A stretch of DNA of 49,481 nucleotides from Bacteroidales bacterium (GCA_014860575.1 JACZJK010000065.1:1-49481), one strand, 5' to 3'. Positions 33,675 through 40,904 are shown, counted from the first letter of the stretch. Notes: a model not told the origin generated them from the sequence alone. Made by a program: numbers and translations.

Positions 33675-34411
33675 TGTATTTTCACGTAACGTCCTTTTTC
33701 GTTGACCAATGCCATCTTTATTTCGCTGAAGGTTGGCGCTTCGAGCCACATTTGGCTATAGGCCCTGCCAATGTCACTGATGTAATGGGCATCGGAGCTT
33801 TTCAGGAAAGTGAAGCGCTGATTCAATCCTTGTTGCCTGTCGAAATCTTCCGGGTTTGTAAGCCTTGAAATTTCCAGTGCATCGGCTTTCAGATCCGGCG
33901 GTATAAATCCGAGTTGGCTCAGAATGCTGTAGTAGGGTCTGTCAACGTGAGCCGGAATAAAAATGCCACCCAGTTCATGAACCATTTGTTCAACCTTGTT
34001 GATACCGGCATGCAAACCAGTCAGCAACAGTTTTTCCACTTCTTCTACGATGTTTTCCTCTTCGTCAATCACCACCTGGTATCCAAAACGATGCACTTCG
34101 TTCATTACCGGAGGCAATTGTCTTTCAAGAAATTGTTGAAATAATGCCAGTGTATCATCTGTTTCAAAGAACGCCAGGCAGTGCACCTCTTCTTTTGTGG
34201 TGACCTCAGCGCCACACAAAACCGTTATCCCTTCTTTTTCTGCCAGTTTTCGTGTGAGCCGGCAATGTTTGGTGCTGTTATGATCGGTGATGCCTATGAT
34301 ATCAAGTTGGTTCACTTTTGCTTTTGCTACTATGTTTGCCGGGCTCATTTCCAGGTCGCCACAAGGGGAGAGCAAGGTGTGAATATGCAGATCAGCCCGG
34401 AAGGTTCTCAT
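33671..34411 (-). CDS. PHP-domain phosphoesterase-like protein
   Basis: A 246-residue PHP-fold protein. The metal-binding motifs DLHIHTLLSPCGD and GITDHNSTKHC at the N-terminus, and later FIPAHVDRPYYS and FLKSSDAHYISDIGR, are in the order of the PHP family. PHP proteins are metal-dependent phosphoesterases or phosphatases. In similar operons with sensory hydrogenases a PHP gene recurs, but its substrate is unknown. The ATG at 34411 overlaps the last base of the DRTGG gene stop (TAATG), so the DRTGG, PHP and ATPase genes are tightly coupled. Confidence 0.87.
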   Translation of the reverse strand: MRTFRADLHIHTLLSPCGDLEMSPANIVAKAKVNQLDIIGITDHNSTKHCRLTRKLAEKEGITVLCGAEVTTKEEVHCLAFFETDDTLALFQQFLERQLPPVMNEVHRFGYQVVIDEEENIVEEVEKLLLTGLHAGINKVEQMVHELGGIFIPAHVDRPYYSILSQLGFIPPDLKADALEISRLTNPEDFDRQQGLNQRFTFLKSSDAHYISDIGRAYSQMWLEAPTFSEIKMALVNEKGRYVKIQ

Positions 34412-34755
34412 TATCCGTTTATTAGTTCATGCAATCTTCCTGCGATCTCAAAAGCTGGGGCCTTGGTTCCAAGAATTGGAATATTCCCGATTTCACTCTG
34501 TGCAGCGGTATCAGCATCGGGTTTGAACCCATTGATAAGCACCACTGCAGCCAAATCGCGTAAAGAAGCAATGGCCATAACATTTTTATGTGTTTGCAGT
34601 GTGATCCAGATTTGTCCTTCCTTTGAATTTCCCATCACATCACTGAGCAGGTCGCAAACATAACCACCTGTTATAATTCGATCCAAACCCTTCTCGCCAC
34701 TCAGAACCTCGAGGTTGAGGGCTTCGATAATTTCGTTTACTTTAAATGCTTTCAT
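34411..34755 (-). CDS. DRTGG-domain protein (second of operon)
   Basis: A 114-residue single DRTGG-domain protein. The segments GLDRIITGGYVCDLLSDVMGN and LITLQTHKNVMAIASLRDLAAVVLINGF fit the fold, which also occurs fused to CBS or phosphotransacetylase-like proteins and is thought to bind a ligand or a partner protein. No catalytic residues are visible. It sits between the sensory hydrogenase and the PHP gene and pairs with a homologue at the operon head (36669). The gap to the upstream hydrogenase gene holds word repeats. Confidence 0.82.
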   Translation of the reverse strand: MKAFKVNEIIEALNLEVLSGEKGLDRIITGGYVCDLLSDVMGNSKEGQIWITLQTHKNVMAIASLRDLAAVVLINGFKPDADTAAQSEIGNIPILGTKAPAFEIAGRLHELING

Positions 34756-34763
34756 TTTATTTT

Positions 34764-34850
34764 GTTATTGGAACGCTGATGACGCTGATTGAAATGATTT
34801 GCACTGATTTTATTCGTGATAATCCGTATAATCCGTTTTATCCGCATTCT
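34764..34850. repeat. CTGATGACGCTGATT / ATCCGTATAATCCG word array
   Basis: GCTGATGACGCTGATT- and ATAATCCGTATAATCCG-type words fill the gap between the sensory hydrogenase gene and the second DRTGG gene. Confidence 0.55.
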
Positions 34851-34852
34851 AT

Positions 34853-36211
34853 TTATTTCAAATCCTTATCCAATTTCTTTTCTCCCCAAATCTCTTTCAT
34901 AACATCAATTGATTCTTGCTGAGTAAATGTTCCTTTTTGCTCAAGGATGCGCTGTATGAAGATGCATCGGCTTACTTCAGCTTCTTCACGCACAATATCT
35001 TCGGCCAGCGACTGGCATGTTGGCGAACCGCAGATTCCACAATCCACATAAGGAAGTATCTCCATCAACTCGTTCACCTTTTTCATTTTTTCCAAAGCGC
35101 CTTTGATGTTTTCATCAAGTTTAAGCATGGAGCGGGGCTCAATTTTCTCAATTTTTAGATGATCAACCAGGTAATCGTTGAAATCACGGATTTCCATACC
35201 AACCTCTGTCTTATCAGGTTTTCTATTGGCAGATTTTGCCCTGTTTCTGAGTCTTTCGGCTGTGAAGAACCGATTGGTACTGGTGAGTATACCGCCCGCG
35301 CAACTCTCATCGCAGGACCTGAGTTCAAGGAAATCAATGTTGCTGACTTCTTCGTTTTCCAGTTCTTCCAAAAATTCAATCACGTTATTGATCCCGTCAA
35401 TTGCCAGGCTACGCCCCGGCATATTTGATGATTCACCAGTAGTAAGGCTCCAAAGAATTGCCTGGGGACTTAAATATGAGTCAGAAGGAACAAAGCAGCT
35501 TGGTGATTTGGATTGCTTAATGGTGGTCAACACTTTGTTGAACGCAAAGTCCATATTAATCACACCATTGATGACAGATTTAACTTCGCCTACGGGGCTT
35601 TTAATCGCTGCTATTTTTGCTGCACAGGGTGTGATGTAAAATAACCCTATCTCGTCCTCATTTACGCCTTGTTTCTTAAGTAGTTCCTGATAGTAAAGAC
35701 CCGCGATGTCCAACGGTGGCTTCATCGGGATAATATGGTTCACCAATGAGGGGAATTTTACTTGGATCAAACGAACAATAGCAGGACAGAATGCAGAGAT
35801 TAATGGACGGATATCCGGATTCTTACTTACGTAATTTTCCATGGCGTGCTTGAGTATCTCAGCACCGGTTTCGGCTTCGCACACATGTGTGAAACCAAGT
35901 TCCATCAATACACTGTAGATTTGCCGTGGGTTAATCTCTTCTGATAGTTGACCCAATAAAACTCCTGGTACGAGCGCTACCCTGTATTTGTAGTTGAAAA
36001 TAAAATCGAAGTCATCCTGTTCAACTTTGATGGCATCAACCGGGCACACACGATAACATTCACCACAATCAATGCAACGGTTCGGCATAAGTTCCGCTTT
36101 ACCGTTGTGCACGCGAATGGCTTGTGTAGGGCAGACTTTCATACAATGTGAACATCCTACACAAGTTTCCTTGCAAAACGTAAGTGCATGATGGAATCCG
36201 TTGCTTTTCAT
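34853..36211 (-). CDS. Sensory-type [FeFe]-hydrogenase homologue (HydS-like)
   Basis: A 452-residue protein with two N-terminal [4Fe-4S] clusters (CVGCSHCMKVC and CIDCGECYRVC), an H-cluster domain and a C-terminal 4Fe-4S domain (C391, C394, C399, C416), but no PAS domain and no C-terminal small-subunit domain. All four H-cluster cysteines are kept: C142 (SAFCPAI), C196 (TPCAAKI), C300 and C304 (SCDESCAGG). The L1 motif has Phe141 where catalytic hydrogenases have the proton-transfer cysteine, and the L2 glutamate position is not conserved. This fits the sensory groups (C/D-like) rather than an H2-producing enzyme. The 16-base gap upstream is preceded by the first GHKL ATPase. Confidence 0.88.
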   Translation of the reverse strand: MKSNGFHHALTFCKETCVGCSHCMKVCPTQAIRVHNGKAELMPNRCIDCGECYRVCPVDAIKVEQDDFDFIFNYKYRVALVPGVLLGQLSEEINPRQIYSVLMELGFTHVCEAETGAEILKHAMENYVSKNPDIRPLISAFCPAIVRLIQVKFPSLVNHIIPMKPPLDIAGLYYQELLKKQGVNEDEIGLFYITPCAAKIAAIKSPVGEVKSVINGVINMDFAFNKVLTTIKQSKSPSCFVPSDSYLSPQAILWSLTTGESSNMPGRSLAIDGINNVIEFLEELENEEVSNIDFLELRSCDESCAGGILTSTNRFFTAERLRNRAKSANRKPDKTEVGMEIRDFNDYLVDHLKIEKIEPRSMLKLDENIKGALEKMKKVNELMEILPYVDCGICGSPTCQSLAEDIVREEAEVSRCIFIQRILEQKGTFTQQESIDVMKEIWGEKKLDKDLK

Positions 36212-36212
36212 T

Positions 36213-36647
36213 TCAATTTGTTTCAGACGATAAAGCGATGGTAATCTTTACATTTGTTCCTTTGCCTACTTCACTATTGATCTCCAGTTTGTCTGCGTTA
36301 TTCTTGATGTTTGGAAGTCCCATGCCAGCTCCAAATCCCATTTCTCTGACTTCGGACGATGCTGTTGAAAATCCTTGTTGCATTGCCTTTTCGATATCGG
36401 GAATACCTGGTCCTTCGTCATTGCACTGGAGAACTATTTTATCATTGTCAATTGTGGCGCTAATCTTACCCTTGCGTGCATGTGCAACTATGTTAACTTC
36501 GGCTTCATACGATGAGACCACAATTCTTTTAATTGTTTGTGCATTTACATTGAGTTTCTTAAGCACTTTCTTGATCTCGCTGGATGCATATCCGGCTCTC
36601 GAGAAATTGCCACCTTCGACTTCAAAGTGCATATGCATTGGTTCCAT
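36213..36647 (-). CDS. GHKL ATPase-domain protein, anti-sigma/RsbW-like (first of operon)
   Basis: A 144-residue protein with the ATPase motifs of the RsbW/SpoIIAB (HATPase_c_2) type: N box IVVSSYEAEVNIVAHAR, G1 CNDEGPGIPD and G2 GFGAGMGLPNIKNNAD. Such proteins are Ser/Thr protein kinases or partner-switching anti-sigma factors. A GTG at 36656 is an alternative start that would add three residues; I prefer the ATG at 36647. Its stop falls just before the start of the sensory hydrogenase gene, so these two genes are probably coupled. This suggests it is the direct signal receiver, which is inference. Confidence 0.87.
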   Translation of the reverse strand: MEPMHMHFEVEGGNFSRAGYASSEIKKVLKKLNVNAQTIKRIVVSSYEAEVNIVAHARKGKISATIDNDKIVLQCNDEGPGIPDIEKAMQQGFSTASSEVREMGFGAGMGLPNIKNNADKLEINSEVGKGTNVKITIALSSETN

Positions 36648-36668
36648 AATAAGCACACAAAAATGTAA

Positions 36669-37013
36669 TCAATAAACCGGTTGGATCCCCGCGGCATATA
36701 GCATGCCGCTAGTTTTGAACACTGAATACCTGCATTCCACCAGAGCCATTTCATTTTCCGTTGCAAGTTCAATCATTTCATCGCTTACTCTTTTCCCTCT
36801 CGCGAAAACAATACAATGAATATCTGACATCTCCGCTGTGCGAATAGTTTGCACATTTGCCAGCCCGGTAATCAGCAACAGGGAGTCTTTCTTAGTAGTT
36901 AATACATCACTCATCAGATCGGATGAGAAAGCATATGCTGTTTCTTTATCAGCATACTGTTCTCCACAAACAATCTTTGCATTTAGTACTGATGCTATTT
37001 CCCGGATTTTCAT
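36669..37013 (-). CDS. DRTGG-domain protein (first of operon)
   Basis: A 114-residue DRTGG-like single-domain protein: ASVLNAKIVCGEQYADKE and AYAFSSDLMSDVL resemble the second family member at 34411-34755. It opens the ten-gene operon, starting at the ATG at 37013, about 55 bases after the expected transcription start of the promoter at 37075-37105. Gene spacing to the next ATPase is about 20 bases. Function is inferred only from context: DRTGG proteins recur beside sensory hydrogenase genes. Confidence 0.82.
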   Translation of the reverse strand: MKIREIASVLNAKIVCGEQYADKETAYAFSSDLMSDVLTTKKDSLLLITGLANVQTIRTAEMSDIHCIVFARGKRVSDEMIELATENEMALVECRYSVFKTSGMLYAAGIQPVY

Positions 37014-37074
37014 TTAGTTAATTGTTTTCGTTCAACCGGCTTATTGATTACTAACCAAACCAATAATCACGATG

Positions 37075-37105
37075 CAAAAGTAGTGATATAAAACATGCTG
37101 ACCAA
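37075..37105 (-). promoter_or_regulatory. Candidate promoter of the ten-gene hydrogenase operon
   Basis: On the minus strand TTG (37105-37103), 20 bases, then TACTTTTG (37082-37075), matching TTG-N19/20-TAnnTTTG. The palindromic operator region abuts it on the upstream side at 37111-37155. Confidence 0.65.
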
Positions 37106-37110
37106 ATATT

Positions 37111-37155
37111 ATTGTGAAAATATTCACAATGTTAATAAAATAACACAAATGTGTT
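37111..37155. promoter_or_regulatory. Stacked palindromes, Rex-like operator
   Basis: ATTGTGAA-AATA-TTCACAAT (37111-37130) is a perfect 8-base inverted repeat around four bases and matches the TTGTGAA-N4-TTCACAA form of a Rex site. A weaker TTAA-type palindrome, TGTTA-N6-TAACA (37130-37145), and AACACA-AA-TGTGTT (37142-37155) overlap it. The first also contains TGTGA-N6-TCACA, so a Crp/Fnr-family regulator is an alternative. Confidence 0.65.
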
Positions 37156-37253
37156 TAATTGTTTTTCAATTAGCAATTTACGATCCAAATAATACTAGCT
37201 TTTACTTGCTTATGATAGCACGAAAACCCATTTTTGACAGCTTAATTTAAATG

Positions 37254-37282
37254 AAAAAGCCGTCTCAGAGTCGAGACGGCTT
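37254..37282 (-). terminator. Rho-independent terminator of the upstream hydrogenase operon
   Basis: AAGCCGTCTC (37257-37266) pairs perfectly with GAGACGGCTT (37273-37282) over six bases; on the minus strand a run of T follows. It lies 20 bases past the stop of the second HydA gene and separates the two hydrogenase operons. Confidence 0.92.
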
Positions 37283-37302
37283 CTAATTTAGATTTCCAAG
37301 AT

Positions 37303-39096
37303 TTAGTAGCGCTTTCTAGGTTTGTAATGTGTGTGCAATAAATCGTGAGCCTTGTGGCTGTTAGCTTCACCAAGAAATTCTTTATACAAGCCATTGACTT
37401 CAGGGTTTTCATGCGATTTACGCAGCACCATGGCTTCATCTTCAGAGTAAATGGCTTCGGCACGTTTTTTCCTGATCTCTGGTGTAGTTGGAATTGGTTG
37501 GCCACCACCACCAAGGCATCCACCCGGACAGCCCATAATCTCAATAAAGTGATAGTTAGATTCACCTGCATGAACTTTTTCCATCAGGATTTTAGCGTTC
37601 GCAAGGCCGTGAGCTACCGCAACATTCAGATCAACACCTTCGAGGAAACTCCATTCGGGTTTCACATTCTTGATTTTTATGCTGGCTTCTTTTACTCCTT
37701 CCATTCCACGCACCGGATTAATATTCAGGTTCGTGAATGGAACTTCACGGCCGGTAACAATCTCGTATGCTGTGCGAAGGGCAGCTTCCATAACTCCACC
37801 TGTTGCACCGAAAATCACGGCAGCACCGGTTGATTCGCCTAATACGCTGTCGTAGTGTTCATCTTCGAGTTTTTCAAAATCAATGCCTGCTTGTTTTATC
37901 ATCATAGCAAGCTCGCGGGTGGTAAGAACGAAATCCACATCCTGATAACCACTGTCGCGCATTTCGGGACGGCCGGCTTCAAATTTCTTGGCGGTGCAGG
38001 GCATAATGGAAACAACGATCATGTCCTGTGCTTTGATATTAATTTTATCGGCATAGTAAGTTTTTGCAAGAGCACCAAACATTTGCTGTGGTGATTTGCA
38101 AGAGGACAGGTTGCCAAGCAATCCGGGGAACATGTGTTCCTGGAATTTGATCCAACCTGGTGAACATGATGTCATCATTGGTAATACAACTTTTTCGTCT
38201 TTGTCAACCAAAGCCCGTTTAAGGCGGGTAAGTAACTCGGTGCCTTCTTCAATGATGGTAAGGTCGGCGGTGAAATCTGTATCAAGTACTTTGTTGAACC
38301 CGATTTTCTTCAAAGCTGATACTAGTTTGCCTGTAACGCGCAGACCAGGATCAAAACCTAAATCTTCGGCCAAAGCAACACGAACGGCTGGTGCGGTTTC
38401 TACTACAACGAATTTATTGGGGTTGTAAATGGCATCCCAAACTTCTTCGATATAGTTGCGTTCGGTTAGGGCGCCGGTTGGGCAACGGTTGATACACTGA
38501 CCACAGTTTGTACAAACCACATCATGCATTGGTTTTCCCATGAAAGTGGAAATCTTCTGATGATCACCTTTGTTTATAACAGCCAGTGCGCTTACAGCCT
38601 GAAGATCGGTACATGTGCGAACACAACGCTGGCAGCGAACACATTTACTATCATCCTTAACGATTGAAGGTGAACTGATATCCTGGATTTTATCCTTAGG
38701 TTTCACCAGATCGAGGAAAACATGATCGCCCACCCGGTATTCACTGGAGAGGTCCTGAAGCTCGCAATGCCCATTCTTGAAACATTTGGTACAATCGGCA
38801 TTGTGTTCTGACAATAATAATTCGATGATGTGCTTGCGAGAGGTTCTTACCTTTTCGCTGTTTGTGAATACTTCCATTCCTTCTGAGACCGGGGTAGCGC
38901 AAGCAGCAGCAAGCAGCCTTCCACCTTTCACTTCAACCACACAAACGCGGCAATTGCCAGCAACATTAAGATCGGGGTGATCGCATAATGTTGGGATACG
39001 GAAATTGATTTGCCTTGCAGCCTGAAGTATGGTGGTACCCTCCTCAACAGAGACTGGTGTATTGTTAATTTTAAGATTTACCAGATATTTACTCAT
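37303..39096 (-). CDS. hydA: [FeFe]-hydrogenase catalytic subunit, second copy, L1 variant
   Basis: This 597-residue HydA has the same domains as the copy at 28992: [2Fe-2S] (C38, C49, C52, C66), His-Cys3 (H98, C102, C105, C111), two [4Fe-4S] (CVRCQRCVRTC and CTNCGQCINRC), H-cluster and C-terminal small-subunit domain. L2 is MPCTAKKFE and L3 is MGCPGGCLGGGGQP. L1 reads TSCSPGW: Ser312 (codon TCA at 38161-38163) stands where the first copy has ligand Cys311. Hydrogenases with this variation may exist, but the ligand position is normally cysteine. The operon partners are the NuoE- and NuoF-like genes upstream. Confidence 0.93.
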   Translation of the reverse strand: MSKYLVNLKINNTPVSVEEGTTILQAARQINFRIPTLCDHPDLNVAGNCRVCVVEVKGGRLLAAACATPVSEGMEVFTNSEKVRTSRKHIIELLLSEHNADCTKCFKNGHCELQDLSSEYRVGDHVFLDLVKPKDKIQDISSPSIVKDDSKCVRCQRCVRTCTDLQAVSALAVINKGDHQKISTFMGKPMHDVVCTNCGQCINRCPTGALTERNYIEEVWDAIYNPNKFVVVETAPAVRVALAEDLGFDPGLRVTGKLVSALKKIGFNKVLDTDFTADLTIIEEGTELLTRLKRALVDKDEKVVLPMMTSCSPGWIKFQEHMFPGLLGNLSSCKSPQQMFGALAKTYYADKINIKAQDMIVVSIMPCTAKKFEAGRPEMRDSGYQDVDFVLTTRELAMMIKQAGIDFEKLEDEHYDSVLGESTGAAVIFGATGGVMEAALRTAYEIVTGREVPFTNLNINPVRGMEGVKEASIKIKNVKPEWSFLEGVDLNVAVAHGLANAKILMEKVHAGESNYHFIEIMGCPGGCLGGGGQPIPTTPEIRKKRAEAIYSEDEAMVLRKSHENPEVNGLYKEFLGEANSHKAHDLLHTHYKPRKRY

Positions 39097-39119
39097 TGTT
39101 TTAATCTTTAAAGGTTTGA

Positions 39120-40286
39120 CTAGTAAATAATTTCTTCCCTGAAATTGTCAATGATTGAGTTGAAGGGATTGCCAACTGACTGTCCGAGCCCGCATTTGGC
39201 TGCGATGCGCATGGTAGCGGTAAGTTTTTTAAGCTCATCAAGATATGCTGGTGGTTTCTCGCCTCTCTTCACCGCTTCTATTCCTTTCAGAAGCTGTTGA
39301 CATCCAACACGACAGGGTGTGCATTGTCCGCAGGATTCTTCAGTGAAGAATTCAAGATAATCGTGAAGCACGTTGTACATTGATCGCGAACTGTTGAATA
39401 TCATCATTGAACCTCCGGTAGGTATGCCTTCAAACCCAATAATCGTGTCGCCGAATTTTTTTCTTGGAACACAACTGCCGGACGCGCCTCCAACCTGAAC
39501 TGCCTTGGCATCACCATCAGCAAATTCATCAACAAACTGACTGAGCGGCATGCCTAATTCCAATTCATAGATGCCTGGAATTGGCGTGTCCCCTGAAACT
39601 GAAAACACTTTTGACCCACGTGAATCCTTAGTTCCAAGTTCCTTGAACCTGTTGACGCCAAGTCTGGTGATCATAGCTACATAAACCAGGGTTTCAACAT
39701 TGTTAATAACGGTTGGCTTTTTGTTGTAGCCGGCAACTGTTGGGTAGGGGGGTTTGTTTCGAGGTTCGCCACGATGACCTTCCATTGATTCAAACAATGC
39801 ACTTTCTTCTCCGCAAACATAGGCGCCGCTTCCTGACCGGATTCCGATCACAAAGTCAAGATTGCGCTCTTTCAATTGTTTATTGAATGTTTCGAGTTTA
39901 TTCAGCAGGTTTTTAACGAGGAAGTTGTATTCGCCCCTCAGGTAGATATATCCTTCACGTGCCCCGATGACGTAACCGCATATTGCCATTCCCACAAATA
40001 CTTTTTCAGGAACCCTGTCGAGTATTTCACGATCCTTAAAAGTGCCAGGCTCGCCTTCATCGGCATTGCAGATCACGTATTTAATATCGCTGTCTTCATT
40101 TTTTGTGAATTTCCATTTGAGGCCTGTGAGGAAGCCCGCGCCACCACGTCCCTTTAGTCCGGAGTCAATCAGATCGAGGACAATGTCATCAGCAGGGCGT
40201 GCCAATGCTTTGTCCAGTACATCAAGTGCGTTATAGTCATCACCTATCTCAAAAATGATATCAACTTTTTTAATTGGCTTGTCCAT
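39120..40286 (-). CDS. Short NuoF-like NADH-binding hydrogenase subunit
   Basis: A 388-residue subunit with the FMN/NADH sites of NuoF (GRGGAGFLTGLKW, CNADEGEPGTFKDRE) and the [4Fe-4S] site (CGQCTPCRVG ... C). Unlike the copy at 30783 it lacks both the N-terminal thioredoxin-like [2Fe-2S] domain and the C-terminal ferredoxin domain with two clusters. It therefore has one cluster and flavin only, which suggests a simpler electron path or the need for an external ferredoxin-like partner. It lies between the NuoE-like gene and hydA of the upstream operon, 23 bases from hydA. Confidence 0.92.
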   Translation of the reverse strand: MDKPIKKVDIIFEIGDDYNALDVLDKALARPADDIVLDLIDSGLKGRGGAGFLTGLKWKFTKNEDSDIKYVICNADEGEPGTFKDREILDRVPEKVFVGMAICGYVIGAREGYIYLRGEYNFLVKNLLNKLETFNKQLKERNLDFVIGIRSGSGAYVCGEESALFESMEGHRGEPRNKPPYPTVAGYNKKPTVINNVETLVYVAMITRLGVNRFKELGTKDSRGSKVFSVSGDTPIPGIYELELGMPLSQFVDEFADGDAKAVQVGGASGSCVPRKKFGDTIIGFEGIPTGGSMMIFNSSRSMYNVLHDYLEFFTEESCGQCTPCRVGCQQLLKGIEAVKRGEKPPAYLDELKKLTATMRIAAKCGLGQSVGNPFNSIIDNFREEIIY

Positions 40287-40322
40287 GTTAGAATAGTTTT
40301 AATGTTTTTATTCTCTTTGTTA

Positions 40323-40790
40323 TTAGTGATGTTTAGCGTATTCTTCGATGATCTCTATAGCTTTCTGAGGCGTTAACTCTGGATAGATCTCATCATTAAC
40401 AAGCATCACGGGGCCTTTATGGCACCAGCCAAGACAGTTGGCTGTTAATAAGGTGAACCTTTTGTCATGGGTGGTTTCCCCAACTTTGATTTTGAGCATG
40501 TTTTCGAGTGCAAGTAATACTTCGTCTTTACCTTTCATGTGGCAAGTAATTGTTTTGCACACTCTGATGATGTTTTTTCCACGTGGTACTGTATCAAGGA
40601 AGGTGTAAAAAGACGCTGTACCGTAAACATCGGCAGCAGCCAGATCCAATTCCCTTGCTACAGCGATCATGGCGTCTTCTGACAGGAACCTCTCTTCCTG
40701 AACAACACCCTGTAAGACAGCCATGAGACTGTTGCGGGTCTTGCCATGCTGCTTTACCAGCTCTTTAACTAAAAGTTCAGTGTTTGACAT
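40323..40790 (-). CDS. NuoE-like [2Fe-2S] hydrogenase subunit, second copy
   Basis: This 155-residue thioredoxin-like [2Fe-2S] protein has ligands C78 and C83 (CKTITC) and C119 and C123 (CLGWC). It is the first gene of the upstream hydrogenase operon, with the ATG at 40790 preceded by GGAGGA. It is about 36 bases from the NuoF-like gene. Sequence similarity to the copy at 28399 is clear in layout but not close in sequence, so the two subunits are old paralogues rather than a recent duplication. Confidence 0.92.
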   Translation of the reverse strand: MSNTELLVKELVKQHGKTRNSLMAVLQGVVQEERFLSEDAMIAVARELDLAAADVYGTASFYTFLDTVPRGKNIIRVCKTITCHMKGKDEVLLALENMLKIKVGETTHDKRFTLLTANCLGWCHKGPVMLVNDEIYPELTPQKAIEIIEEYAKHH

Positions 40791-40868
40791 TTATCCTCCG
40801 TAGTTTATTAAGTTGTTGTAAAATATAGCATTATATAGATGTACTGTTATCCCACTAACAATGATTTG

Positions 40869-40876
40869 CAAAAATA
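40869..40876 (-). promoter_or_regulatory. Candidate -7 box of the upstream hydrogenase operon
   Basis: Minus-strand TATTTTTG matches TAnnTTTG about 80 bases before the NuoE-like ATG. No TTG lies at 19-20 bases; the place is taken by the palindrome at 40887-40904. Confidence 0.5.
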
Positions 40877-40886
40877 ACCATTCTGT

Positions 40887-40904
40887 TTGTTATAAAATTA
40901 ACAA
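40887..40904. promoter_or_regulatory. Rex-like operator of the upstream hydrogenase operon
   Basis: TTGTTAT-AAAA-TTAACAA differs from a perfect TTGTTAA-N4-TTAACAA palindrome at one position. This is the form of the Rex consensus known from Firmicutes. It overlaps the -33 region of the promoter, where a repressor would block polymerase. Confidence 0.65.

Noticed and set aside
37111-37130. Palindrome as a Crp/Fnr site
   Set aside because: TGTGA-N6-TCACA does fit Crp/Fnr, so it is kept as an alternative, but the second operon's site has GTTAA/TTAAC halves that fit Rex and not Crp.
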